Positions 22,826 to 32,159 of a DNA stretch of 64,000 nt are shown here, piece by piece. The notes beneath the pieces are model-generated. The model ran no database searches, had not been told where the DNA came from, and saw only the letters and a list, made by a program, of their open reading frames with translations. The stretch is taken from assembly GCA_000242235.1 (NCBI GenBank), contig JH590863.1:468393-532392 (forward strand), read 5' to 3'. Position numbers and translations under genes: made by a program. The first letter of the stretch is position 1. The number at the start of each line of letters is the position of its first letter. Source of the stretch: Stomatobaculum longum (GTDB lineage Bacteria; Bacillota; Clostridia; Lachnospirales; Lachnospiraceae).

Positions 22826-24413
22826 GACGCGTCAGCATGAGAACATCGCCCGCCAGAATTTCGGTCTGACCGTTCGGAATAATACTTTGATTACCGCGTT
22901 GGATGAGAAAAATAATCTCTCCGCGCGGTAATTTTATGTCCCGAATGTGGCAGTGGAGATATTCGCTCGACTTGTCGATCTCAATCTCCGAGAGCTGCAT
23001 GGCGTTTCGCGTCTGAATCGCGGGGGCGCAGAGAATCAGAGAGTCGCCTGCTTCGAGCAGAGTGCTGCCCTTCGGAACCAGCTTTTGCTCGCCGCGCACA
23101 ATGAGAAGAAACAGGAACTGGAGCGGCAGGGAAAGCTCGAAAATGCGTTTCCCGACCCACTCGTTGTCCTCGGCGAGTGTGAGCTGAATGAACTGCACCG
23201 GCAGTTCCTCGCTGTAGTCGGTGAAGGTCTTCATGACATCGTTGCTTAAGTCGATCATGTCAAAGCGCTGCGCTGCAAATGGCAGGAGGCTGCCCTGTAA
23301 GAGAAGCGAGAGCAGAACGACAAAGAAGATGATGTGGAAAAAGCGCGTGTCGCTCTTTAAGGTCTGCACCGCCATAATCGCAAAGACAATCGAGGAGGCT
23401 CCGCGGAGTCCCGCAAAGGGAATGAGGCGGCTCTGCCCCTTGCTCGCGCGGAAAGGCAGAAGCAGAAGTTTCACCGCGAGCGGGCGCGCAATCAGGGTGA
23501 GGAACAGAAACACCGAGACTGCGGAGATCAGAACGCCCGGGAGCAGCGAGGGCGTCGCGAGCAGGCCGAGCAGGAAAAAGACCGCTATCTGCATGAGGCC
23601 GGTCAGCCCGTCAAAGAAGTGGACAATGTTCTTCTTGCCGCTCATTTTCACATTTCCGAGGATGATGCCGGTCAGGTAGGTCGAGAGATACCCGTTGCCG
23701 CCGAGCGCCGCGGAGAGCGCATAGGAAAAGAGCGCAATGCCCGCGATGAAAATCACATCGAAGCCGTCTACCTCAAAGGAAACGCTCTTTAAAATGCGGT
23801 AGGACAGAAGGCCGCAGAGCACGCCGATTGCGATGCCGAAGACAAGCTGTGCGGTCAAGAGGCGGAGTATGCTGCCGACATCGGCTTTGCCGGTCAGAAA
23901 GGAGAGGCAGACCAGTGTCAGCATGTAGGCCATCGGGTCGTTACTGCCGCTCTCGAGTTCCAGAATCGAGGCGGTATTCTCTTTTAAGTCAAGTTTCCGG
24001 GAGCGGAGTACCGAGAAGACGGAGGCCGCGTCCGTGCTGGCGAGGGTTGAGCCGGTCAGAAAGCAGAGCCAGAGTTCGCGCCGAATGAGGAGAAAGAGGA
24101 AGAGCCCGAGAAAGAGAGCGGTCAGAAACACGCCCGCCGTCGACAACAGTATGGATTGGCGCGCCACCGGGCGCGCCATTTTCCAGTTGGTGCCGAAACC
24201 GCCGTAAAACATGATGAAAATCAGGGCGACGGAGCACACCGTCTCCGAGAGCGCAAAGTTATCGAAGGAAATGCGCGCAAAGCCGTCGCTTCCGAAGGCC
24301 ATTCCGAGGAGAATAAAGACAAAGAGAGTCGGAATGCCGAAACGGAACGAGATTTTATTGAAGAAGATACAGGAAAAAATAATCAGTGTAATCAGCAGTA
24401 AATTGAAATTCAT
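22776..24413 (-). CDS. CPA-type cation/proton antiporter with TrkA-C domains
   Basis: A 545-residue protein starting MNFNLLLITLIIFSCIFFNK. Twelve or so membrane segments include STLASTDAASVFSVL and LELESGSNDPMAYML, the Asp-containing core of K+/H+ or Na+/H+ antiporters of the NhaP2/CvrA type. The C-terminal ~180 residues are cytoplasmic with TrkA-C repeats (GKRIFELSLPLQFLFLLIVR, and a second copy near IFLIQRGNQSIIPNG) that sense nucleotides or K+. It likely exports K+ or Na+ for pH and turgor control. It overlaps the convergent CutC-fusion gene at its end. Confidence 0.9.
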   Translation of the reverse strand: MNFNLLLITLIIFSCIFFNKISFRFGIPTLFVFILLGMAFGSDGFARISFDNFALSETVCSVALIFIMFYGGFGTNWKMARPVARQSILLSTAGVFLTALFLGLFLFLLIRRELWLCFLTGSTLASTDAASVFSVLRSRKLDLKENTASILELESGSNDPMAYMLTLVCLSFLTGKADVGSILRLLTAQLVFGIAIGVLCGLLSYRILKSVSFEVDGFDVIFIAGIALFSYALSAALGGNGYLSTYLTGIILGNVKMSGKKNIVHFFDGLTGLMQIAVFFLLGLLATPSLLPGVLISAVSVFLFLTLIARPLAVKLLLLPFRASKGQSRLIPFAGLRGASSIVFAIMAVQTLKSDTRFFHIIFFVVLLSLLLQGSLLPFAAQRFDMIDLSNDVMKTFTDYSEELPVQFIQLTLAEDNEWVGKRIFELSLPLQFLFLLIVRGEQKLVPKGSTLLEAGDSLILCAPAIQTRNAMQLSEIEIDKSSEYLHCHIRDIKLPRGEIIFLIQRGNQSIIPNGQTEILAGDVLMLTRLKEKTRPSRRPSGAPA

Positions 24414-24437
24414 GAACACGGTTCCTTTGCGCCCGCG

Positions 24438-25760
24438 TCAGAGAAAGAGCGAGAGATCCGGCTTTTCAAGGCGAAGCGCATCGCGGAAGTCAGGGTGTGC
24501 AATCGCAATCATGGCCTCGCGGCGCTCGGCGAGGCTCTTGCCTGCGAGATGTGCAATGCCGTACTCGGTTGCGACCGCCTCAATCAGCGTGCGCGGTGCG
24601 GAGACCGTGCTGCCGCCCGGAATAAAGGGGAGTATGTTCGACTTCCGGACGCCGTCCTTCGTGAGGCGGGAGGAATTGATGCAGATATAGCCGCAGCCGC
24701 CCGCCGAGCGGAACGCGCCCTCGAGAAAGTCCATCTGACCGCCGATGCCCGAGAGCTGCATGCCGTTTGCCGACTCGGCGTTCTCCTGCCCCATGAGATC
24801 CACCTGTACGCCGCCGTTGATGCTGATGACGCGGCTAAGCTTCGCGATGCGCGCCGGGTCGTGGATGTAGTCAATCGAGTCCGGGCGGAACAAGTCCGGA
24901 TTCTCGCGGAGCCAGTCGTAAAAGTCAGAGCTGCCCATCGCAAGATTAAAGCTGCTGCGCCCGGTGTCGAACTCCTTTCTTGCATTCGTGAGCTTACCTG
25001 CGAGGTAGAGCTTCCGATAAGCATCGCTGATGGTGCCGGTGTGGCAGCCAAGGTCTTTTTTGTCGGAGTCCGCGAGGGCAGAGGCAATCGCAAACGGAAC
25101 CGTGCCGACGCCGAGCGAGAGCACGGCGCCGTCCGGAATCTCGTTCACCACGAGTTCCGCAATTCTTCGGTCAATCTCCGAAGGCGCGCGGTAAGTGCGC
25201 TCGGCGAGCGGCGCGTGTGTGCCCTCGACTATCATATCCGCTTCATCGAGGCGGCAGAGGTTGGAGCCGTCCACACCCGGCAGGAAGGGAAGGTGCTCGT
25301 TGAGCTCAAAGATGACCGTCCTTGCGCAGTCGATGATGGTCTTCCAGAGGTAGCAGCCTGTGCCGAGACTCACATTGCCCTCGGCATCCGGACGGGATAC
25401 CGGGACAAAGGCGACATCCGAGCGGAATTTTCCCTGCCGGTATAAAAACGGAACTAGGCGGAGAGCAATCGGCACAAAGGCAATGCGCCCCGCGCGGTAC
25501 TGTTTCCGCTCGTAGTCGCCGAGGTGAATGCTCTCATAGCGGAAGGACTGTCCCTCCGGATCGGCCTCGAGAACGGCAATTTTCGGAGTGATGACCAGAC
25601 CGCCGCGCACGGTCACACGGCGGACGGAACCTGTGCGCGCGGCAAGCGCGTTGTCCAGAAGGTCGGGAAAACTGCCGCCGAAACCGTAGTCGATATAATC
25701 ACCGTCCCGCACGGCGGCGACAGCCTGCGCGGGAGAGACATAAGTTGCTGCTCGCGTCAT
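24438..25760 (-). CDS. Acetyl-CoA hydrolase/transferase family CoA-transferase
   Basis: A 440-residue protein starting MTRAATYVSPAQAVAAVRDG after AAAAAAAGGAGATTTTCACAAT. DGDYIDYGFGGSFPDLLD opens it, and SGIGGQMDFLEGAFRSAGG then LPFIPGGSTVSAPRTLIEAV close it. These fit 4-hydroxybutyrate or butyryl-CoA:acetate CoA-transferases of butyrate-forming Clostridia. The enzyme would move CoA between acyl groups during fermentation, releasing acetate-linked energy. Exact substrate preference cannot be told from sequence. It lies 24 bp upstream of the antiporter on the same strand, possibly one operon. Confidence 0.85.
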   Translation of the reverse strand: MTRAATYVSPAQAVAAVRDGDYIDYGFGGSFPDLLDNALAARTGSVRRVTVRGGLVITPKIAVLEADPEGQSFRYESIHLGDYERKQYRAGRIAFVPIALRLVPFLYRQGKFRSDVAFVPVSRPDAEGNVSLGTGCYLWKTIIDCARTVIFELNEHLPFLPGVDGSNLCRLDEADMIVEGTHAPLAERTYRAPSEIDRRIAELVVNEIPDGAVLSLGVGTVPFAIASALADSDKKDLGCHTGTISDAYRKLYLAGKLTNARKEFDTGRSSFNLAMGSSDFYDWLRENPDLFRPDSIDYIHDPARIAKLSRVISINGGVQVDLMGQENAESANGMQLSGIGGQMDFLEGAFRSAGGCGYICINSSRLTKDGVRKSNILPFIPGGSTVSAPRTLIEAVATEYGIAHLAGKSLAERREAMIAIAHPDFRDALRLEKPDLSLFL

Positions 25761-26013
25761 ATTGTGAAAATCTCCTTTTTTTATTGTCAGAATAGCGGGA
25801 AAGCCGTGGAAAGTCAACGCAGACGGCTTACGGAAGCGGGAATAAGCTTGACTAAAGTAAATAAAAGTCATAGAATATTGATATAAAACAGATTCAATAG
25901 TACAAGATTACGAATGAATTTCGGGAAATAAACAGAAGAGTGATTGCGCCGTACGAGCAAAACGGGAGAGAAACCGGACCGAAAGGCAAATGGTTGAAAG
26001 GGGAAGCGGACAT

Positions 26014-27246
26014 ATGAGACAGAACCGCGCGCAGGGATGGAAGAGAGGCGTCGCCTTGACAATGGCGGCGCTGTTTTTGTGCACAGCGGGAGGCTGCGGC
26101 ACGGCGAAGCAGCCAAAAGGCACAGCTGCGGTACAGACCGATGAGCGGATTTCGGAGGTGATCACAGCGGCAAAAGGGCAGACAGCCGACTATCTGTCCC
26201 GGAAATACGCGAAATACGGCGACACGCTGACGACGTATTATGAGGCAGAGTATATGCCCAAGACAGAGCCTCATACCGCTCTTTCCGAGACCTTTCAGAC
26301 AAAGAGATATGCCGGGACCAATCAGCTGGTCAATGTTTATTACAGTGGGAATCCGTTGCGGGAACAGGATAACTATATGGCCTTTGTGTATCGCGAACGG
26401 GTTGAGACAGAGTATCAAAATCTGTTGGCCGAAGTTTACGGTGCGGACTGTGTGAAACTGGTTGCAGAGCCGGTTGCCTACATCTGGACCGACGAAGAAA
26501 TCGACGGCAATACGAGCTTTGAGACCTATATGCAGCTTGTCGACGAGCAGGAAATCATCGCGCTGGTGAGAAAAGACGAAAAGGAAAAGAAGCGGGACAT
26601 CCAAAAACTCGGGAAACTCCTGAAAGCACGAGACCTCGGTGTGAATCTGCTGCTCTATTATGTCGACGACGAGCAATTTGGCGCCGCGGACATGGCAGAA
26701 GTGTTAGCGCAGGGACAGTATGACGGCAACTGCCTCTGCAAGGCTGTGGTGACCTGCAATCCGCAGCGCGGGGAAGCGTGCAGGGCCGAGTGGAGAGCCG
26801 GAAATTATATGCCGGATCTCTGGGCACTCCGGAGAGAGGCTTATGCGGATCCGGAGAAACAGAAGACGCAGGACGAGATTTATCGCGCGGTGCTGAAACT
26901 GCCGCTCAAAAAAATGGGCGTCAATACCGGTTGGACACTGGACGACATCCTGCGAAAGGCAAATTACCGCAAAGACCGATTCAACCGGGAGGAGCTGGTT
27001 GCCTACGAGAGCATTCGCGCGAAACTGGGGCAAGCAAAGTATAAACCGCTTCGAAAAAGCTATATTTTGCTGCTCTCGTACCGCGCGGGGCACGGAGGCC
27101 CGATCGTCAAAGAGGGAGAGGATAACCGGACGGAATTGTGGAAGGCGAGCAATGAGCACATCCGCATGTATCTCGAATTCTGGCCCGGCAATGATGACGA
27201 AGGCGGGTTCCGCGAAGGCACAGTGTTTGCGTCGTCGGAACCGTAA
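26014..27246 (+). CDS. Lipoprotein of the putative T7 lipase module (candidate immunity protein)
   Basis: A 410-residue protein starting MRQNRAQGWKRGVALTMAAL after AAAGGGGAAGCGG. The lipobox TAGGC places the lipidated Cys at 28, so it sits on the outer face of the membrane. The section KYAKYGDTLTTYYEAEYM to DNYMAFVYRERVETEYQNLL is paralogous to the membrane-anchored protein at 28486 (KYAIYGDTLTPKGEG, DNYMSFVLRNQAEEKFREIF). The C-terminal half is not found in that paralogue. In the best-studied reversed T7 lipase system (S. aureus TslA), the immunity protein is a lipoprotein; here the assignment rests on context. Confidence 0.7.
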   Translation: MRQNRAQGWKRGVALTMAALFLCTAGGCGTAKQPKGTAAVQTDERISEVITAAKGQTADYLSRKYAKYGDTLTTYYEAEYMPKTEPHTALSETFQTKRYAGTNQLVNVYYSGNPLREQDNYMAFVYRERVETEYQNLLAEVYGADCVKLVAEPVAYIWTDEEIDGNTSFETYMQLVDEQEIIALVRKDEKEKKRDIQKLGKLLKARDLGVNLLLYYVDDEQFGAADMAEVLAQGQYDGNCLCKAVVTCNPQRGEACRAEWRAGNYMPDLWALRREAYADPEKQKTQDEIYRAVLKLPLKKMGVNTGWTLDDILRKANYRKDRFNREELVAYESIRAKLGQAKYKPLRKSYILLLSYRAGHGGPIVKEGEDNRTELWKASNEHIRMYLEFWPGNDDEGGFREGTVFASSEP

Positions 27247-27257
27247 AAGGAGGGAAG

Positions 27258-27569
27258 ATGGATCTCTATGTGAATTTGCCGCAGCTCGAGGCGGCGCGGG
27301 AAAAAACACACGCCCTGCAGCGCCGACTCGCATGCGCGGCGCGGGATATCCGGGCGCTGGAGCGCGACATGGACCAGAGTGTCTGGAGCGGCAAGGGAAG
27401 AGATGGATTTGTGCGGCTCTTTCGACTTTTTGAGCAGGCGCTTGACGGCATGCAGGCTACGTTGGATGAGAAGCAGACTTTGCTCGACGAGGCTGCTCTT
27501 GAGGCAGGACGGTGTCTGCAAAGTGAAACCGAAGGCTTTTGTGAGGAGTTTACGGCTGCGGAGAGCTGA
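27258..27569 (+). CDS. Small helical WXG-like protein 1
   Basis: A 103-residue protein starting MDLYVNLPQLEAAREKTHAL after AAAAGGAGGGAAG. It is two long helices joined by VWSGKGRDGFV, a W-x-G-type turn at mid-length as in WXG100/ESAT-6 proteins. It would act as a secretion partner of the LXG-like region of the lipase. It starts 12 bp after the lipoprotein gene, in one operon. Confidence 0.65.
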   Translation: MDLYVNLPQLEAAREKTHALQRRLACAARDIRALERDMDQSVWSGKGRDGFVRLFRLFEQALDGMQATLDEKQTLLDEAALEAGRCLQSETEGFCEEFTAAES

Positions 27570-27581
27570 GAGGGGAAGGCC

Positions 27582-27884
27582 ATGAAAATAGAGTTACGGC
27601 ATGAGGCTTTGCAATTGCTGCACGATCAGTGGGGCTTGCTCGGAGAAGAATTGCGGGAAATTTGGGATGGGATTCAAGCGGTAGATGAAGACCTCGCGCA
27701 GATGTTTACGGGAGACATGCAGAGTGCCTACCGAGCGGCTGCGGAGCGCTCATCCGCGCAGGCTTCACAGCTCTCGGATATTTTTGAATCGCTGCTCGCA
27801 CAGCTGGACGAAGTCAACCACACGGCGGAGGCCTTTGACCGGGCTCTTGGGACGATGATTCAGAGAGGAGGAAGGAAAGCATGA
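27582..27884 (+). CDS. Small helical WXG-like protein 2
   Basis: A 100-residue protein starting MKIELRHEALQLLHDQWGLL after GAGAGGGGAAGGCC. All-helical, with REIWDGIQAVDEDLAQMF and MQSAYRAAAERSS, resembling the small Lap/WXG-like partners of T7 effectors. Its stop overlaps the start of the next gene by 4 bp (ATGA), which implies coupled translation and stoichiometric production. Confidence 0.6.
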   Translation: MKIELRHEALQLLHDQWGLLGEELREIWDGIQAVDEDLAQMFTGDMQSAYRAAAERSSAQASQLSDIFESLLAQLDEVNHTAEAFDRALGTMIQRGGRKA

Positions 27885-28210
27885 GCTGTCGTTGTAGCGA
27901 TATTCGCGACTGTGAGCGGGATTTGCGCGTGCTGCAAAGAACGCTGCGAGATAACAGACAACTGGGGCAGCGCATCCGTACACTTGCGGCGAGCGGACAC
28001 GCGGGAGATGAACAGGATGAAAGAGCATATCCGGTCGAAGAGAGCCTGCGGGCACGGATGCGACAAAAAACGGAAGAATTCTCTGCGCGGGCATTGGAAG
28101 CGCAGCAGAGATATCAGCGCTATCTGGAAAATTGTATTTGGGCGGCAGAAGACGATCTTGCGGCAATGCAGGAGGAAGATGACGCCTATCACGAGGATGA
28201 TGATGACTGA
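27881..28210 (+). CDS. Small coiled-coil protein 3 of the lipase module
   Basis: A 109-residue protein starting MSCRCSDIRDCERDLRVLQR. Long helices with heptad-like spacing (LQRTLRDNRQLGQRIRTL, EFSARALEAQQRYQRYLENC) end in an acidic tail of Asp/Glu. No catalytic motif. Its ATG overlaps the preceding stop. It is likely a third structural or chaperone partner in the module. Confidence 0.6.
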   Translation: MSCRCSDIRDCERDLRVLQRTLRDNRQLGQRIRTLAASGHAGDEQDERAYPVEESLRARMRQKTEEFSARALEAQQRYQRYLENCIWAAEDDLAAMQEEDDAYHEDDDD

Positions 28211-28460
28211 GAGACAGAAAACAGCCGGAACATCCCGGCAAAATACAGCGGGAGAAACGCAGGATAAGCACTTTTTTCAAAGACCGGCTGCTTGCCGGGA
28301 AGCGGAAAGCAACTGCCCAGTTTCGCACAGTGCAGCGGAAATCCGTCAGCGGGAGATACCCGGTCATGAGATACCGGATTTGCTTCGCTACCTTGCTCTG
28401 TACCGGTGGGGGCTTCTATGCGAGGGAAATACGGATGAGAGTTGCCTTCTGATGAGATAA
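28200..28460 (+). CDS. Uncertain 86-residue frame in the lipase module
   Basis: The frame starts MMTERQKTAGTSRQNTAGET, overlapping the acidic end of the previous gene. It is polar, low in hydrophobic residues and lacks recognisable motifs. It fills an otherwise empty 275-bp gap in the operon, but codon usage and composition do not convince me that it is a gene. Confidence 0.25.
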   Translation: MMTERQKTAGTSRQNTAGETQDKHFFQRPAACREAESNCPVSHSAAEIRQREIPGHEIPDLLRYLALYRWGLLCEGNTDESCLLMR

Positions 28461-28485
28461 GAGGCATAGGAAGGGGAAAACAGAC

Positions 28486-29307
28486 ATGCAACAGGACATG
28501 AGAGAACAGACAGAGGCAAGTAGAGAGAAAGCGGCGGAAAAAAAGAGACATCTTTGGCTTCGCTATCTCCCCAAAGTAATCCTTGGCCTGGGCGTTCTTG
28601 CAGTCTATTTCAGCTGGCATGACTATCACCGCAAGCCGAGCCAAAAGGAACTGGACATAGCCCTGACCAGATACATGCGGGGAAAGTATGCGATATACGG
28701 AGATACCCTGACACCGAAGGGAGAGGGAAGTGTAACGTATCTGGCGAGTGATATTTTCTATTCGACCAGCAATACCTATGAACTCGCGTTTACTTCCGAG
28801 AAGTTTCCGAAGAAAGAAGAAAAAGAAGAAATCGTCCTTGACTATGATTATGAGAAGAATACGCTGCGTGACAACTATATGAGCTTTGTATTGCGCAATC
28901 AGGCGGAAGAAAAGTTCCGGGAGATCTTTGATCGAATCTATGAGCCGGGAACGTACGAATTGGTCATGAAAGTTGAAGCAGCACCTTGGAGGAAGTTAAA
29001 TCCGACTGCGGTTGAGACAATCAGTCAGCACTTGGAGCATATTCCTCTCAGTGATATCAGTATTTGTGTGGTTCGGAATTCAGAGATGATAGAGGGAGAT
29101 GTGCGAGAATTATTAAGGATGTTAAAGATAGAGCAATACGGAGTTGACGGAATAATATATTACATGGATGAGGAGGAGTATCGAAATCGTAATTTGAAAG
29201 GGAATTGGATGGATGAAGACCCCTATTCCTATAAGAAATATATAATTTTTGCCTGGGAAAAGAATAAGAGCGATTTTTCGATTTACACCTTGCGAGAGGG
29301 AAAGTAG
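28486..29307 (+). CDS. Membrane-anchored paralogue of the module's lipoprotein
   Basis: A 273-residue protein starting MQQDMREQTEASREKAAEKK after GGAAGGGGAAAACAG. One membrane span (YLPKVILGLGVLAVYFSW, about residues 26-43) follows a charged cytoplasmic start, so most of the protein lies outside. The exterior part (KYAIYGDTLTPKGEGSVTYL, DNYMSFVLRNQ) is paralogous to the lipoprotein at 26014. A truncated third copy lies at 31972. An externally exposed, duplicated protein next to a lipase toxin suggests immunity, though a surface-assembly role is possible. Confidence 0.7.
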   Translation: MQQDMREQTEASREKAAEKKRHLWLRYLPKVILGLGVLAVYFSWHDYHRKPSQKELDIALTRYMRGKYAIYGDTLTPKGEGSVTYLASDIFYSTSNTYELAFTSEKFPKKEEKEEIVLDYDYEKNTLRDNYMSFVLRNQAEEKFREIFDRIYEPGTYELVMKVEAAPWRKLNPTAVETISQHLEHIPLSDISICVVRNSEMIEGDVRELLRMLKIEQYGVDGIIYYMDEEEYRNRNLKGNWMDEDPYSYKKYIIFAWEKNKSDFSIYTLREGK

Positions 29308-29353
29308 AGTCTTGTGTAGTATGAGACGATGATGTGATTATCAGAGGTAAAGA

Positions 29354-31930
29354 ATGAATACTAAAGAAAATGAGAGCGGAATTAGGGAAAAGGAATATAT
29401 ACAACAGGTAGTATACAATGAAGTTTTGTATCTTCCTGTTCCTAAATTAAAAATTAAAAAGCAAGGGGCAACTATTAGTGATATTGTCAAAGAGGCAAGG
29501 ATTTCCTATGACAATGGAAATCCCTATAATATTGATATAAATGATTTGACACTTCTGGAAGCCTGCCTCAAAGAGGAATCCGGTATCTCCGATATCGGCA
29601 ATGCGACAATACACTATGCAAGTTTCAACAAAAATACCAATGACCTGATTGCGCACGGAGTCACGCGGCAGGAAGCAGACTCTATCACAGACGCAAAGGC
29701 AATTTCAGCTGTGGTTTTTATTTACAAAGGTAGTGAAAGACAGGGAATCAAAGAAGGCGTGAGCATGGTATTTCGCGGGACGCCGAGAGCAGCCTGGAGT
29801 GACAATGCAAATATGGAGAGTGACTGTACCGGTCATTTCCAAAAGGACGGATTTACTTATGAGCGGATTTCTTCGCTTGACAGAGCAAGTTTATTGAACG
29901 TGCAGGATACCTTACGGCAAATCGAAGAAGGAGATGATGAGACTGCCCGGGTGTGCAGGCAGTTCATGCAAGAGAATAAACTGGCCCTCAGCGCGCATTC
30001 ACAGGGAGGGAAACGTGCGGTTACCGCAAAGGGAGTTTTTCCGGAATTGCAGAATACGCGCTGCTATGTGTTTGATGCGCCGGGAATTCCGCCGGAACAT
30101 TGGGATGAGCTTGTGCAACACTGGGGCGCGGAAAAAGTAGAAGAGATGCGCAATGATATATATAGTATCTATGCCGATAATGATATTGTACACGGAATCG
30201 GATATACAGAACAGCGAGGATATTTTGCGCGAAATCAGATGGCCTTAGATGTGCCGGAAGTAGATAATGACCGGAATGCAAATGTAATGGCATATCACTA
30301 TGCATTTCGGCTGCTCCATATCGACGGAGACGGGAGCGTAAGGTTACAGGAGAAAGTAGAAAAGGAAGGAAATTGGGCCGAATATGCCAAGGTTGTTTCG
30401 GATGAACTGATGAAACTCCCGCCGGATAAGCGGGCTGATCTCATGCACCCCACAATGGCGCTGATACAGGTATTTCACGCAAACTCACTACCGCATAATT
30501 ATAATTTTATTGAGCATATCAAACTCGGGGGGAGAACAATGAAATTTCTTCCTGACATTATTCCGCTGTTACATTTTTCTGCCTATCGATATTATTCTGA
30601 AAGTTACTCAAAGGAGCATCCGCTTGAGCGATGGCCGGCAGGAGCCGGGGAAATCGTACTAAAACTGAAAGGGATGCTTCCCAAAGACATACAGAACGGT
30701 TTGAATGAAGCGGGGGATGCCTGGAATAAATCTTTGGGTTTTTATCGGGAAGGAATCGGATGCGTTATTGGATTGCCGGGGGTATTGAGTCGATCTATGA
30801 GCAAATTCATAGTAGAAAAATTGGAGGCAACGAAACAACTGGCTGACAATGACAGTATAAGGCCGAACTCATTCTATCGGGACGAAGGCGGATTGCCGAT
30901 GATACGCCATGATCAGACATTTAATCGCTGTACCATCGGTATGCTTCAGTTTGGAATCGAGGCGTATAGTGAAGCAATTACAGGAGCTTGTGATTGGGTG
31001 AAATCCGCGTGGATGAATGTCACACAAGCGTATTATTTGGATGATTATAGGGTGTTTTGTAATCTGAATTATCCGTTTAAGTCGGTGTCAGATCCGATTT
31101 CGGGGTGCATGAGCAGAGGTGGATATCCCGGACTTTTGAGATTCCAGGCGCCGCCCTCTCTTGCGCTGAGCAAGAATGTTGCTTATGTCTGTCGAAGTGT
31201 AGATCAGACAATCGGAAGCTGTGAGGAGAGTTGCTATCCGCTCTTTTGGATTCCGGCCGGGGCACAGTATCCTTGGAAACTGGCTGAACTTTTGCGGAAA
31301 CAGCATACGGCGGAAATTCAGGCGGGCGTTGATGGCTTAAAGCGTGACAAAGCAGTGCTGGAGTCTTGCATCTTGGAAGCCTGCGGAATTTCCACACTGG
31401 AAGAGCTCAAATCGGATGTGCCGGGTAAGCGTCCGCTGTTTGCGCTTGCCAAGCGAGTTCTTTACGATGCGCGCGAGACCGAAGAGATTCTGCTGCACTA
31501 TGCGGCACGCCTGGAGAAGGGATTACAGGCGCAGTTTGCGCTTCTTCCCGCGGGGAGCGCAGCGGGAGAGACAGAAAAGTTGTTTGATACAGAGGGCTTC
31601 CTCGCGAAGGAACCGGCAGACAACAGCAGTACTTACCGGGGAGAAGTCGGTATCTCTTATGCGGATGCCGGAGCGTCTATGCAGGACTGTGAAGAGAAGG
31701 CTTTGCAGTGCAATTACATTATAAGCGATATCGGCGAACTTCGGCATACGCTTTCCGGGCTTCGCTATGTCTCGGTGTCGCATGACGGGCTTGACGAAAT
31801 GACGGGGATCATAAACCGCTGGCGGGCACAACAACTGCATCACAGGGAAGCACTCGGAAGCTATATGCGCTGCTGTCAGGAAGCAGAGGCAGCCTTCTGC
31901 GAGCGTTGCAACAGAATTGCGGTAAATTAA
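29354..31930 (+). CDS. Putative type VII-secreted lipase toxin with reversed domain order
   Basis: An 858-residue protein starting MNTKENESGIREKEYIQQVV. Residues about 100-330 form an alpha/beta-hydrolase lipase domain: VSMVFRGTPRAAWSDN, the nucleophile elbow LSAHSQGGKRA (Ser near 216), a candidate acid at DNDIVHGIGY (near 276) and His in AYHYAFRLLH (near 314). The C-terminal half is helical (WKLAELLRKQHTAEIQAGVD, IINRWRAQQLHHREALGSYM), like an LXG targeting region. There is no signal peptide. Lipase first and helical region last is the arrangement known for TslA-type T7 effectors, where small helical partners bind the C-terminus. Three such small genes lie upstream. No T7 secretion machinery is in view. 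Confidence 0.7.
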   Translation: MNTKENESGIREKEYIQQVVYNEVLYLPVPKLKIKKQGATISDIVKEARISYDNGNPYNIDINDLTLLEACLKEESGISDIGNATIHYASFNKNTNDLIAHGVTRQEADSITDAKAISAVVFIYKGSERQGIKEGVSMVFRGTPRAAWSDNANMESDCTGHFQKDGFTYERISSLDRASLLNVQDTLRQIEEGDDETARVCRQFMQENKLALSAHSQGGKRAVTAKGVFPELQNTRCYVFDAPGIPPEHWDELVQHWGAEKVEEMRNDIYSIYADNDIVHGIGYTEQRGYFARNQMALDVPEVDNDRNANVMAYHYAFRLLHIDGDGSVRLQEKVEKEGNWAEYAKVVSDELMKLPPDKRADLMHPTMALIQVFHANSLPHNYNFIEHIKLGGRTMKFLPDIIPLLHFSAYRYYSESYSKEHPLERWPAGAGEIVLKLKGMLPKDIQNGLNEAGDAWNKSLGFYREGIGCVIGLPGVLSRSMSKFIVEKLEATKQLADNDSIRPNSFYRDEGGLPMIRHDQTFNRCTIGMLQFGIEAYSEAITGACDWVKSAWMNVTQAYYLDDYRVFCNLNYPFKSVSDPISGCMSRGGYPGLLRFQAPPSLALSKNVAYVCRSVDQTIGSCEESCYPLFWIPAGAQYPWKLAELLRKQHTAEIQAGVDGLKRDKAVLESCILEACGISTLEELKSDVPGKRPLFALAKRVLYDARETEEILLHYAARLEKGLQAQFALLPAGSAAGETEKLFDTEGFLAKEPADNSSTYRGEVGISYADAGASMQDCEEKALQCNYIISDIGELRHTLSGLRYVSVSHDGLDEMTGIINRWRAQQLHHREALGSYMRCCQEAEAAFCERCNRIAVN

Positions 31931-31971
31931 GCCGAGCGTTCAGAGATGTAAGTCGCAAGGGAGGACGAGGA

Positions 31972-32145
31972 ATGCAGCAAGAGCACAAAAAGAGTCACCG
32001 GTGGAAACGACGTCTCCTGCCGAGTCAAAAGAAACCGGACACAGCCCTGACCGGATACATGCAGGGAAAGTATGCGGTTTACGGAGATACATTGACGCCG
32101 AAGGGTAGGGAAAGCCCTATGAGCTTTGTACTGCGCAACCAATAG
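31972..32145 (+). pseudogene. Truncated copy of the membrane-anchored paralogue
   Basis: A 57-codon frame with its own good ribosome-binding site (GGGAGGACGAGGA) starts MQQEHKK and runs through DTALTGYMQGKYAVYGDTLT into PMSFVLRNQ and a stop. Compared with the gene at 28486 it has lost the membrane span and the section between TLTPKG and the MSFVLRNQ motif, and ends right after that motif. It is a deletion remnant of a duplicated candidate immunity gene, placed directly behind the toxin. Confidence 0.7.
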
Positions 32146-32159
32146 GAGGACCATACGCA

